Shown: piece after piece, positions 1 through 7,003 of the stretch
How the letters are laid out: each line of letters opens with the position of its first letter
Numbering within the stretch: the stretch's first letter is position 1
Source of the DNA: Smithellaceae bacterium
GTDB lineage: Bacteria; Desulfobacterota; Syntrophia; Syntrophales; Smithellaceae
DNA: 10,866 bases
Assembly: GCA_028704195.1 (NCBI GenBank)
Contig: JAQVLL010000035.1
Location: forward strand, 1 to 10,866
Reading direction: 5' to 3'
The notes under the pieces: generated by a model
Database searches by the model: none
What the model was told of the DNA's origin: nothing
Seen by the model: only the letters and a program-made list of their open reading frames with translations
Program-made: the position numbers and the translations under genes

Positions 1-3
1 ATT

Positions 4-834
4 TTATTTTCCCGACCGCCAGGCCACCAATTTAACAATCAGGTCCGATGGCATGCGCGTCAAAAAACCGTTGCTGACACGATGCCAGAAGTACAGGGAT
101 TTGGCCATAATGCCCGGCACAACGAGATATTTCCCGCTTTTCACACCACGGACAATCGCCCTGGCCGCCCCTTCAGGTGTCAGTAAACCCGCAAATGATT
201 TAACTACCCGTGCTTCACGAGGAAGCGATGCGGCTTCTTTTTCTACAAACGGTGTTTTCACTTCCGGAGGGCAGACAAGAGTTACTTTAATGTTATATCG
301 CTTCAATTCACCGCGCAGGCACTCGGTAAAACCCACAAGAGCGTATTTTGTCGTACAGTACGAGCTGTAGCCGAACATGCCGATCAGTCCTGCCATGGAG
401 GAAATATTGACAATATGTCCGCTGCCTTTTTGTTTCATATACGGCAGGATGGCGCTGACGGTGCTTCTCGTGCCATAGGCATTGATTTTCATGCACTGGT
501 CAAACTGGTCATAGGAAAGGTTTTCAAAACAGCCTGCGGAACTGACGCCGGCGCTGTTAATCAACAGATCAGGGATACCGAACTTTTCGACGGCGGTTCT
601 GATTTTTTGCTGCACATCATGATCATTTGCGACATCCATGGAGATGGATTGAACGCGCTGAAAGGCCTTATTTATTCCTGCTTCAATGGTCCGGCATGCC
701 TTGTCCAGCGAATCCTGCCCCCTGGCGAAAAGGACAAGACGGCATCCCTGCTTTGCAAGAAGATTTGCCGTTGCCAGACCAATGCCGCTTGATCCCCCGG
801 TAATAAAAGCGAGTTTCCCGGAAAAGTAAGCCAT
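4..834 (-). CDS. Short-chain dehydrogenase/reductase, 3-ketodihydrosphingosine reductase-like
   Basis: Classical SDR of 276 residues, complete, with its TAA stop three bases from the window edge. Seen: Rossmann cofactor motif TGGSSGIG at residues 12-19, NSAG at 93-96, Asn118, Ser146 and the YCTTK catalytic pair Tyr159/Lys163, so the Asn-Ser-Tyr-Lys tetrad is intact. Arg38 after the second beta strand favours NADP(H). The region after the active site (VTLVCPPEVKTP) resembles eukaryotic 3-ketodihydrosphingosine reductase and its bacterial relatives, which reduce keto groups on long-chain lipids. The last ~40 residues are hydrophobic and basic and could touch a membrane. It is the last visible gene of the leftward operon, 11 bases after the upstream dehydrogenase, with its ribosome site on that gene's stop. 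Inferred role: NADP(H)-linked reduction or oxidation of a lipid-like intermediate. The exact substrate is unknown, and a generic 3-oxoacyl reductase is possible. Confidence 0.93.
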   Translation of the reverse strand: MAYFSGKLAFITGGSSGIGLATANLLAKQGCRLVLFARGQDSLDKACRTIEAGINKAFQRVQSISMDVANDHDVQQKIRTAVEKFGIPDLLINSAGVSSAGCFENLSYDQFDQCMKINAYGTRSTVSAILPYMKQKGSGHIVNISSMAGLIGMFGYSSYCTTKYALVGFTECLRGELKRYNIKVTLVCPPEVKTPFVEKEAASLPREARVVKSFAGLLTPEGAARAIVRGVKSGKYLVVPGIMAKSLYFWHRVSNGFLTRMPSDLIVKLVAWRSGK

Positions 835-840
835 GATCGT

Positions 841-847
841 TCACCTC
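841..847 (-). promoter_or_regulatory. Ribosome binding site overlapping the upstream stop codon
   Basis: GAGGTGA on the minus strand lies six bases ahead of the ATG at 834 and overlaps the TGA stop (846-848) of the preceding dehydrogenase. This arrangement suggests translational coupling of the two dehydrogenases and supports the ATG at 834 as the true start. Confidence 0.7.
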
Positions 848-1856
848 ATTTTCTCATTTTTTGATCAATATACTCTCTGATCCTCTTCAGTCCTTCAGCA
901 TAGGACACCTGTGGTGTGTAACCCAGTTCATTTTTAATCCGGTCATTGGGAATTCGGTTATCCGAACCGACCAGATTCAGAGCCTCCCGGGTAATGAGCG
1001 GACGTTTCTGAATGCCGAACAGTTTATATATCCCTTCCATCAGATAGGCTCCGATTGCTGCCAGTGGTGCGGGAAGGCTCTTCGGATTTCCCACTCCAAT
1101 GATATTGGCGAGATCCGTAAAATATTTTTTCCATGTAACGTCCAATCCGTCACAGGCATTATACACTCTTCCGATGGCCCTTTCGGTTGACCCGGCCAGA
1201 ATGAGAACATCGGCCACATTGTCAACATAAGCAAGCCCCGCATTCATTTCCCCTCCGGAGATAAGACCGGGAGATCCGCTTTGAAGGACATCTATGACGT
1301 CGTGTAGCCACGGGCCGGAACCCGGTCCATAGACATTTGCCGGACGAACTACGGAAAGCTTCATGCTCTTATTCTTAAAGTATTCCCAGGCGAGCTTTTC
1401 CTGGGCCTGCTTGGTTCTGCTGTAGGGACCCAATGTTCTCCCGTAGGGGGTGTCTTCAGGGCAGGCTTGAGAGTGAATATAGTCACCGTAGACAGCTATG
1501 CTTGAGGCAAGAACCACGCGGGCCTGGTTTTTCACCGCCTGTTCAAAAATCAGGCGGCTGCCTTGAACCGTAACCTCCCAGTATTTCTTTTCGTCTCCCC
1601 AGTCTGTAACAATCGCCACCAGGTGAATGATCGTTTCCGCTCCGGCGGCGGCTTCCTCTACAGAACGGGGATCCGATATACTGCCGCACACCGTTTTGAC
1701 TTTGCCTGCCCATTCCGATGGAATCACTTCGTTAGGAAGGACCAGTACTTTCACATCGATTTCTTTTTGCAGTAGTTTATGAACGACTCTTCTTCCGATA
1801 AACCCGGTTGCACCGGTCACCAGAACCGGCTGGGCGATTTTATCTGCTGTTTCCAT
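846..1856 (-). CDS. NAD(P)-dependent extended short-chain dehydrogenase (epimerase / 3beta-HSD type)
   Basis: Extended SDR of 336 residues. Seen: N-terminal TGATGFIG at 14-21 (extended-SDR TGxxGxxG fold motif), LASS at 116-119 with the catalytic Ser, and YSRTK at 145-149 (Tyr145/Lys149). RPANVYGPG at 171-179 is typical of NAD-dependent epimerase/dehydratase proteins. The C-terminal part, with a helical YLMEGIYKLFG segment, a KRPLITR stretch and a closing LGYTPQVSYAEGL, reads more like 3beta-hydroxysteroid dehydrogenase-like members than sugar epimerases. The start is ATG at 1856, preceded by GGGAGG at 1864-1869 with 7-base spacing; an out-of-frame ATG at 1860 is ignored. It lies 34 bases after the activase gene and 11 before the next SDR. 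Inferred role: oxidation or reduction of a hydroxyl/keto group in the same pathway as the glycyl radical enzyme. A sugar-nucleotide role cannot be excluded. Confidence 0.92.
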   Translation of the reverse strand: METADKIAQPVLVTGATGFIGRRVVHKLLQKEIDVKVLVLPNEVIPSEWAGKVKTVCGSISDPRSVEEAAAGAETIIHLVAIVTDWGDEKKYWEVTVQGSRLIFEQAVKNQARVVLASSIAVYGDYIHSQACPEDTPYGRTLGPYSRTKQAQEKLAWEYFKNKSMKLSVVRPANVYGPGSGPWLHDVIDVLQSGSPGLISGGEMNAGLAYVDNVADVLILAGSTERAIGRVYNACDGLDVTWKKYFTDLANIIGVGNPKSLPAPLAAIGAYLMEGIYKLFGIQKRPLITREALNLVGSDNRIPNDRIKNELGYTPQVSYAEGLKRIREYIDQKMRK

Positions 1857-1890
1857 TCATTGTCCTCCCGATCATTCTGTTTATCATCCA

Positions 1891-2814
1891 TTAACTGTTG
1901 ATTTCGGATATTCCGGCCTCCATCAATATGGTTTTGCATTTTTCCAGAACAGGTTTATCCCCAAAAGAAGTCATGGCTTTGCTTTTTTTATATGGATCAT
2001 CCACGCCGATTTTGTCGCTTTTTTCATGCCACAACGGATTATAGGCCAGCAGTGAGGCTTCGGTAACATCCACGCTTTTCAGAAACATCGCGATTGCTTT
2101 CATGTTTGCTTCCGTATCGGTCATATCAGGAACAAGCGGTATACGCGGAAAAAGCACTTTATTGTCTTTTTTCGCTTTTCGGGTAATCCGGCTGAAATTA
2201 TCAAGTATCTTATCGTTGGACCGTCCACAGTATTTTTTATGGGCGACACTGTCGATGATTTTTATGTCAAAATAGATTGCATCAAGATGCGGGTAAAGCA
2301 TGTCCATAAACATGTCCATATCAAAGTAACCGCAGGTTTCCAGAAGCGTGTGAATGTTATGCTGCTTTAGTGACTGCAGAAGTCGGGATGTAAATTCCAT
2401 AAATAGAGTAGGCTCACCTCCGGACAGGGTCACTCCCCCGCCTGATGTTTCGAAAAATGGTTTGTCCGGGAGGATCTTTTGCATAATGTCGTTTACCGTC
2501 ATTGCTTTTCCCACCCTGTCCAACGCTCCGGACGGACAGGAGTCAACGCACAGATAGCAAAGCGTGCATTTCCTTCTGTCAATGTAAAAACAATTATTCC
2601 GATCAAGTGCTTTTTCAGGACAAACCTCCCTGCAGACGCCGCAATCAATGCACAATTTGGCGTCAAAGGATATTTCCGCAACGGCCTTTTTACTTTCCGG
2701 ATTGTGGCACCACACGCAGGACAGAGGGCATCCTTTATAGAACACGACAGACCGTATACCCGGCCCGTCATCGAGGCTGTTGCCTTTGATTTCCAGAATA
2801 AACGGGATTTTCAT
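1891..2814 (-). CDS. Glycyl-radical enzyme activating protein (radical SAM)
   Basis: A 307-residue activase that would use S-adenosylmethionine and a [4Fe-4S] cluster to place the glycyl radical on the adjacent enzyme. Seen: radical-SAM motif GCPLSCVWC with Cys29, Cys33 and Cys36 (CX3CX2C, as in PFL-activase-type proteins). Next come two ferredoxin-like Cys sets, Cys55/58/61/65 and Cys83/86/89/93, each followed by Pro. SGGEP at 131-135 is the SAM amino-group motif, and the C-terminal LLAYNPLWHEK resembles the end of other GRE activases. The extra two-cluster insert is typical of activases for non-PFL GREs (dehydratases, lyases, decarboxylases). The start at 2814 has AGAAGG (2819-2824) four bases ahead. 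The gene lies 30 bases downstream of the GRE gene, the usual pairing. It is cytoplasmic and oxygen-sensitive. Family assignment is secure; which GRE it serves is inferred from adjacency. Confidence 0.96.
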   Translation of the reverse strand: MKIPFILEIKGNSLDDGPGIRSVVFYKGCPLSCVWCHNPESKKAVAEISFDAKLCIDCGVCREVCPEKALDRNNCFYIDRRKCTLCYLCVDSCPSGALDRVGKAMTVNDIMQKILPDKPFFETSGGGVTLSGGEPTLFMEFTSRLLQSLKQHNIHTLLETCGYFDMDMFMDMLYPHLDAIYFDIKIIDSVAHKKYCGRSNDKILDNFSRITRKAKKDNKVLFPRIPLVPDMTDTEANMKAIAMFLKSVDVTEASLLAYNPLWHEKSDKIGVDDPYKKSKAMTSFGDKPVLEKCKTILMEAGISEINS

Positions 2815-2844
2815 TTCGCCTTCTTTTATAAGTATTTTTTATAT

Positions 2845-5820
2845 CTATATGCCAAACTCCGCTCTTTCGATCAATTCCATCTGCATGTCCCTGTTGAGTG
2901 TCACGAAGTATGCGTTGTATCCGGATATGCGGACCAGGAGATTTTGATAGTTTTCCGGATGCTCCATGGCGTCTCTGAGTGTTTTTGACGATACGACATT
3001 CAACTGCATCTGCATTCCGCCGAGGTCGCAGTAAGTCTTCACATAGGAATAGATGTTTTCCACGATTCTCTGATGCGTTTCATTCGCTCCCGGCACAACT
3101 TTAACGTTGAAGGCAATGTTGTTGTTCAGATTTTTCTGGTCCAGTGCGGCGACATCGCGGATGTTGTCTAAAATGCTTTTGGATGCATGCGGCTCGGGAG
3201 TCAGGCCCGGTGTAAATGCTTTGCCCGCGAGCCTTCCCGAAGGAAGCGCTCCGGTAAGAGTGCCGAAAGCGACGTGATTGGACATGGACCAAAATCCTGC
3301 CGTGTATTTGCCACCCCGGTAATTCGTGTGTTTGCCGAAGCAGTCATGGGCAAGTTTCGCTACTCTGTTTGCTGTCGCCAGTGCTTCCCGGCTCCCGGAA
3401 CCGAACAGTTGGGCCTTGTTTTTTATCAAGGCAAACAGGGCAGGATCATTTTTAAAGTTGGTGTTGACGGCATTTCGCAGGTCTCTGAAAGAGACTTTCT
3501 TGTCTTCAAAGACAAATTTTTTAATGGCCATCAGTGAATCGGTGATATCGGCAAGACCGATGCACGCGGTTCCCGATGAATTGTAGAGAGCTCCGCCTTT
3601 GGTAACGTCCCTACCGCTTTTTATCGGGCCGTCTATGAGGGCGGAGATAAAAGGGGTGGGGCGTATCGTCTGATGAGCCTCTCCCAGAAGATTGTTGTAT
3701 TCACAGGTCTGGTCCGCCAGGAAGCAAAGCTGTGCCGCAAATGCGTCGAAGAACGATTCATAGTCCTGAAAGTCACCGGCTTCGATATCACCGGTTCGGG
3801 GTCCCAAATTCCATCGCATCAAAGGATGCCATCCGTTATTGAGAGCCATCTCCATGGCTGCCACCATGTTGAACATCATGCAATTGGTGTGACCGATGTG
3901 GCGGCCTGAAAGAGTTGGTTCTACGCACCCTGTCGCCGACCAGTCCCTCAAGTGTTGGGCCGGATAGTTGAACTCCGCCAGAGAGGCCATAACAGCCTCG
4001 TCATTATGGATCGAAGGAGTGGCGGTGGTATTTAAGTTCACCTCGCAAAGCCGTTTTAAGTAAGTTTCGCTGTTTTTCCCCCGGTTGTAACGGGCATTGA
4101 CATTGGGGTCCCGGATGGAGAGCATTTCCGTGACTTTCAGAAAAATATAGGTCATATCATTGACCGCGTCTTCACCATCAGGCGTCACGCCGCCAAGGGT
4201 AATGGCCTGATCGGAGGAGCTGCCACCGAACAGGTAATTGCCGATGTCCGGTATTAAAGGCAGGTGGTCTGTGCAGCGCATATAAAAACAGCCAATCAGT
4301 TCAATGGCGTGCTTTATGTATTCCCGTTTTTCTTCTTCACCGGCACGTTTTTCCATGTCAGCCAGAAAAAAAGGTTGAAGCCATTGATCCAGCCGTCCCA
4401 GCGAAAATCCGGCGTTGGTGTTTTCCATGTGCACTCCGACCCAGATGATCCACATCGCATTGACGGCTTCATCAAGCGTTACACAGGGATTCTCCGGAAC
4501 GCGTCGGCAGATGTCGGACAGATGGATCAATTCATTTTTGCGGCCGGGATCCGTTTCCTGTTTCGCAAGCCTCGCCGCCTCCAGGGAAAGATTTTCAGCA
4601 TAGGCATTGATTCCCTCAAGGCTGATTATCATCGCACGCAGTGTATCGAGCTTTTGTTTTTCAGACCCTGGCGTCTCGCCCAGTTCCCTGTCAATCTTCG
4701 CGATAATGCCTTTGGTGCCCATCTTGAATATTTCAGGATAATTTAAAATGGTGTGAGACAATGCCACCGTTTTCCACAAGAAGCAGGCTGCGAATCGCTC
4801 ATCGAGTTTTTGACACAGTGGATAATCTTTCTTTTCTCTTACCCACTGGCGAAAGTTGCGATGCAGCCAGAAAGGAAATACCTTGTTGTGAAGAACATCC
4901 ACGGTTTCGTCAGTCACGTCATAGGGATTCAGTGGCCTGTAGGGCGCGGTGAGCAGTTCACCCCAGATCATGGTGCCATGGGCGTCCGGATAGATAATAA
5001 CCCCGATTTCTTTTGTAGTACTCGTTCCCGCAATCAAGTCATTCCTCCTGATGATGGGTTTTCTGTTTTCCATCAGATATTTGAATGCATGTGCCTGACG
5101 GAGCTCGGCAACCGCAGATCTGCCGTTTTTATCGGTTTCAAATCCATTTTCCCTGTACCACCCGGTCAGGATCTCCGCCCGTTCATGGCATATTGCCGCA
5201 CGGGTCTTTAAGTGGATATCCAGAAAATCCTTTAATCTGGGGAAGTCATTCAGGGAATATCCCGAAAGATACGGCTCAGGTAAATGCCTGACGCCCGGAT
5301 CGACAGAGGCTGCCCTGATCTGCCGCAGTTTTCTGGTATCAATGCTGTTTTTTGCCGCTGCCCCGGCGTCGTATTTCCGATTTTCCATTTTTGTTTCTTT
5401 TTTCAGTTTGGCGATATGGATGTGCTTTAAAAGAAGCGAAAGGTAAAAGTTAATTAATTGCAGATAACCAAGATTGCCGTGCATGACGATTCTGTTTTCC
5501 ATCAGGGCAAGCATCAGCCGGTTAGGCGGTTTTGTGGCCGCTTCCTTGACGGCGTTTTCATCTGCAAAGATCAGTTGGGCATCCATTTTGGGAGGGATAT
5601 TTTTTAAAACCATGACGTTCCCGTTTTTAAAGCATACTGCCTGCTCTACGCTGCCGCTTTCCGTTTTAATACCGAAGGTGAAATTCAGCCAACCGTCATC
5701 ACCTTTCAAGTATTTTTTTAGGGACGGACGGTTGTTGAAATTGAAAGCAAAGAATTTCAAAAAAAGATGAGCCAGTGTGTCCGTATAATTTTTAGAATTT
5801 TTTTGTACTGTTGCCTGCAT
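2845..5820 (-). CDS. Glycyl radical enzyme (PFL-like) with N-terminal SCP2-like lipid-binding domain
   Basis: A 991-residue protein from ATG 5820. Residues ~18-135 read as an SCP2 (sterol carrier protein 2)-like fold: FTFGIK, CFKNGNVMVL, DAQLIFADENAVKEAA, then NRIVMHGNLGYLQLINF. A short linker leads to a full glycyl radical enzyme of ~830 residues. Seen there: SLGRLDQWLQPF (~473-484), ITLGGVTPDGED, PSIHNDEAVMASL, the thiyl-radical Cys632 in TGCVEP with Glu634 (codon 3925-3927), ALYNSSG, and the glycyl loop RISGYNAYF with radical Gly967 (codon 2920-2922). Cys-Val-Glu is the pattern of eliminases and decarboxylases (glycerol dehydratase, choline lyase, isethionate lyase, hydroxyphenylacetate decarboxylase), not the Cys-Cys of pyruvate formate-lyase. 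Inferred role: radical C-O, C-N, C-S or C-C cleavage on a hydrophobic substrate held or delivered by the SCP2 part. A weak internal ATG near residue 145 could give an SCP2-free form. The substrate is not identifiable by reading. Confidence 0.93.
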   Translation of the reverse strand: MQATVQKNSKNYTDTLAHLFLKFFAFNFNNRPSLKKYLKGDDGWLNFTFGIKTESGSVEQAVCFKNGNVMVLKNIPPKMDAQLIFADENAVKEAATKPPNRLMLALMENRIVMHGNLGYLQLINFYLSLLLKHIHIAKLKKETKMENRKYDAGAAAKNSIDTRKLRQIRAASVDPGVRHLPEPYLSGYSLNDFPRLKDFLDIHLKTRAAICHERAEILTGWYRENGFETDKNGRSAVAELRQAHAFKYLMENRKPIIRRNDLIAGTSTTKEIGVIIYPDAHGTMIWGELLTAPYRPLNPYDVTDETVDVLHNKVFPFWLHRNFRQWVREKKDYPLCQKLDERFAACFLWKTVALSHTILNYPEIFKMGTKGIIAKIDRELGETPGSEKQKLDTLRAMIISLEGINAYAENLSLEAARLAKQETDPGRKNELIHLSDICRRVPENPCVTLDEAVNAMWIIWVGVHMENTNAGFSLGRLDQWLQPFFLADMEKRAGEEEKREYIKHAIELIGCFYMRCTDHLPLIPDIGNYLFGGSSSDQAITLGGVTPDGEDAVNDMTYIFLKVTEMLSIRDPNVNARYNRGKNSETYLKRLCEVNLNTTATPSIHNDEAVMASLAEFNYPAQHLRDWSATGCVEPTLSGRHIGHTNCMMFNMVAAMEMALNNGWHPLMRWNLGPRTGDIEAGDFQDYESFFDAFAAQLCFLADQTCEYNNLLGEAHQTIRPTPFISALIDGPIKSGRDVTKGGALYNSSGTACIGLADITDSLMAIKKFVFEDKKVSFRDLRNAVNTNFKNDPALFALIKNKAQLFGSGSREALATANRVAKLAHDCFGKHTNYRGGKYTAGFWSMSNHVAFGTLTGALPSGRLAGKAFTPGLTPEPHASKSILDNIRDVAALDQKNLNNNIAFNVKVVPGANETHQRIVENIYSYVKTYCDLGGMQMQLNVVSSKTLRDAMEHPENYQNLLVRISGYNAYFVTLNRDMQMELIERAEFGI

Positions 5821-5826
5821 GGAATG

Positions 5827-5833
5827 CCTCCCT
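5827..5833 (-). promoter_or_regulatory. Ribosome binding site deciding the start of the glycyl radical enzyme
   Basis: AGGGAGG on the minus strand lies six bases ahead of ATG 5820. The longer frame could begin at GTG 5841 or ATG 5838, but neither has a comparable Shine-Dalgarno sequence, and this site would then fall inside the coding region. I therefore place the start at 5820. Confidence 0.75.
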
Positions 5834-5863
5834 GTCATCACATCGAATTGGTTTCAACAAGTT

Positions 5864-6523
5864 TTATGCAACATTGAAATCTTCTTTCATTTTTATAATA
5901 TTTTCGATCATATCCGAAATTCGCTGCTGAATGAACGAATCCACATCATCCAGCACTTCGTGGAACAGGTGGCTGTTCGTCAGCGTAACAAGACCATGAA
6001 GGTCAGACCAGAATTTGACGACCTGATATAAAACGAAATGGTTCTTCCTCTTTCCCTTCTTGGGAAGGTATACGCTGACGGTGTCAATAAAAAGAGAAAA
6101 GCATTTCAATGCATTTTGTTTTTCGGTATGGGCAAGAGGTTCTATTTCCGTGCCCACGTAGTCGAGATATTTGGGAGTGTGCAGATTGAACATGATGTCG
6201 TAGTAGCCGGGATTGTTCAGTCCGAATTCAACATAAGCGTGAACCATGGCTTTTATTTTGTTTTCAATATCCTTGTATGGAGTCGCTTGTTTTATCAGAA
6301 GGCCATAGAGCTTCTCGAACCCGCGTATCCTGATCATTAGATTGATTTCATTTTTATTGGTGTAATAATTGTAAATGGTTGTCGCCGTAACACCCAATCG
6401 GGCGGCGATTTTACGCACACTTAAATTGTTAAATCCTTCCTTGATGATAATATCAAGAGCGGTATCCAGAATCCTTTCCCTGGTGTTGTCTATTTCCTCT
6501 CTAGTCATGGGCGTTTTAGGCAT
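5864..6523 (-). CDS. TetR/AcrR-family transcriptional regulator with WHG-like ligand domain
   Basis: A 219-residue regulator. Seen: an N-terminal TetR-type DNA-binding domain at residues ~12-60, with ILDTALDIIIKEGF, the helix-turn-helix LSVRKIAARLGVTATTIYNYY (34-54) and the following TNK. The rest is an all-helical effector domain containing FWSDLHGLV (171-179), which fits the WHG-type C-terminal domain of TetR proteins. The start ATG 6523 is preceded by AAGGGG (6532-6537) with 8-base spacing. It is the first gene of the leftward operon, 43 bases before the glycyl radical enzyme gene, and a long palindrome overlaps the promoter just upstream. Inferred role: autorepressor of the whole operon, released by the pathway substrate or a product, probably hydrophobic given the SCP2 domain downstream. 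Family assignment is firm; ligand and regulatory sign are inference. Confidence 0.93.
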   Translation of the reverse strand: MPKTPMTREEIDNTRERILDTALDIIIKEGFNNLSVRKIAARLGVTATTIYNYYTNKNEINLMIRIRGFEKLYGLLIKQATPYKDIENKIKAMVHAYVEFGLNNPGYYDIMFNLHTPKYLDYVGTEIEPLAHTEKQNALKCFSLFIDTVSVYLPKKGKRKNHFVLYQVVKFWSDLHGLVTLTNSHLFHEVLDDVDSFIQQRISDMIENIIKMKEDFNVA

Positions 6524-6540
6524 GATTGTTTCCCCTTATA

Positions 6541-6573
6541 AAAATAACTCCGTTAATATAACGGCGTTATTTT
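6541..6573. promoter_or_regulatory. Near-perfect 33-base palindrome, probable TetR operator
   Basis: An inverted repeat centred on 6557 with 14 of 16 base pairs matching. The outer arms are AAAATAAC / GTTATTTT and the inner arms CCGTTA / TAACGG. It begins 18 bases upstream of the TetR start codon and covers the predicted -10 box and part of the spacer, as expected for a self-repressing TetR protein. The nested arms could hold two overlapping dimers. Confidence 0.78.
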
Positions 6574-6583
6574 AACGAGTCAA
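6555..6583 (-). promoter_or_regulatory. Sigma70-type promoter of the leftward GRE operon
   Basis: On the minus strand, TTGACT (6578-6583) is followed by a 17-base spacer and TATATT (6555-6560), each one base from consensus. Transcription would start near 6548, giving a leader of about 25 bases before the TetR ATG at 6523. The -10 box lies within the palindrome at 6541-6573. No other convincing promoter was noticed in the short gaps between the five operon genes. Confidence 0.75.
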
Positions 6584-6787
6584 GAAATCATTTTTATCAT
6601 GGTCTCGCACGACGAGCGTTAATTTTCCACCGCTTGGGTTGGTTTAGATTATCCTTTCGCCGTACTCCTCCTTTTCATCGTCGCCCGGCTATCCGAAGTC
6701 GTTTAATTCATGTTTGTTTAGTGATTGGTTATGACATTTTAGGGTATTTTATATAATAAAATAGATATAGAATAGATAAAAAAATAA

Positions 6788-6815
6788 TTGCAATAATAAA
6801 TATTAATGATATAAT
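6788..6815 (+). promoter_or_regulatory. Candidate promoter for the rightward small-gene block
   Basis: TTGCAA (6788-6793), a 16-base spacer and a perfect TATAAT (6810-6815) point toward the gene at 7004 and predict a leader of roughly 180 bases. Chance matches are easy in such AT-rich DNA, and a second TATAAT at 6900-6905 could serve instead, so this is a moderate-to-weak call. Confidence 0.35.
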
Positions 6816-6936
6816 ATCGCCGTAAATATGATAAATAGTTGTTGATACATTTTATTCGTAAAATAATTAAATATTACAAATGTTGATAAATAATAAACAT
6901 ATAATGAATACAGGTTGATTAACAATTTTCAGATAA

Positions 6937-6990
6937 ATGAAAGAGGATAACGGGTCAAGTAAGAGGAAGATAGAGAACCATTCAGCATAA
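6937..6990 (+). CDS. Possible 17-residue leader peptide
   Basis: ATG 6937 opens a 17-codon frame (MKEDNGSSKRKIENHSA) ending in TAA at 6988-6990, directly against the GGGAGGGG ribosome site of the next gene. The peptide is hydrophilic and basic, without a run of one amino acid that would suggest attenuation. Its own ribosome site is poor. It may be a coupling leader ORF or chance. Confidence 0.18.
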   Translation: MKEDNGSSKRKIENHSA

Positions 6991-7003
6991 GGGAGGGGAT
7001 GCT

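Larger units (their letters stand above)
6584..7003. other. AT-rich intergenic region between divergent blocks
   Basis: About 420 bases without a convincing gene longer than a leader peptide. From about 6584 to 6720 the composition is mixed; from about 6720 to 6940 it is extremely rich in A and T. It contains a candidate rightward promoter (6788-6815), a second isolated TATAAT (6900-6905) with a poor -35, and a small inverted repeat ATTTTA-TTCG-TAAAAT (6849-6864). The octamer TGTTGATA occurs twice, 41 bases apart (6840-6847 and 6881-6888). No tRNA, transposon end or CRISPR repeat was recognised. Confidence 0.6.

Noticed and set aside
53..370. Long plus-strand frames opposite the dehydrogenase, activase and GRE genes
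   Set aside because: They overlap well-supported minus-strand genes, lack recognisable domains and have no ribosome sites; they are shadows of the real genes.
2845..5820. Bacterial microcompartment-associated GRE
   Set aside because: The N-terminal extension resembles an SCP2 domain, not a short amphipathic encapsulation peptide, and no shell-protein, aldehyde dehydrogenase or phosphotransacylase gene is in the window.
5821..5841. Seven-residue N-terminal extension of the glycyl radical enzyme from GTG 5841 or ATG 5838
   Set aside because: The good Shine-Dalgarno sequence AGGGAGG lies within this stretch, six bases ahead of ATG 5820, so the shorter start is preferred.
6600..6720. Short frames in the mixed-composition part of the intergenic region (for example a 9-codon minus-strand frame MKRRSTAKG and a plus-strand frame rich in Arg/His/Pro)
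   Set aside because: They have no credible start/ribosome-site pairing or protein-like sequence, so they are treated as chance.
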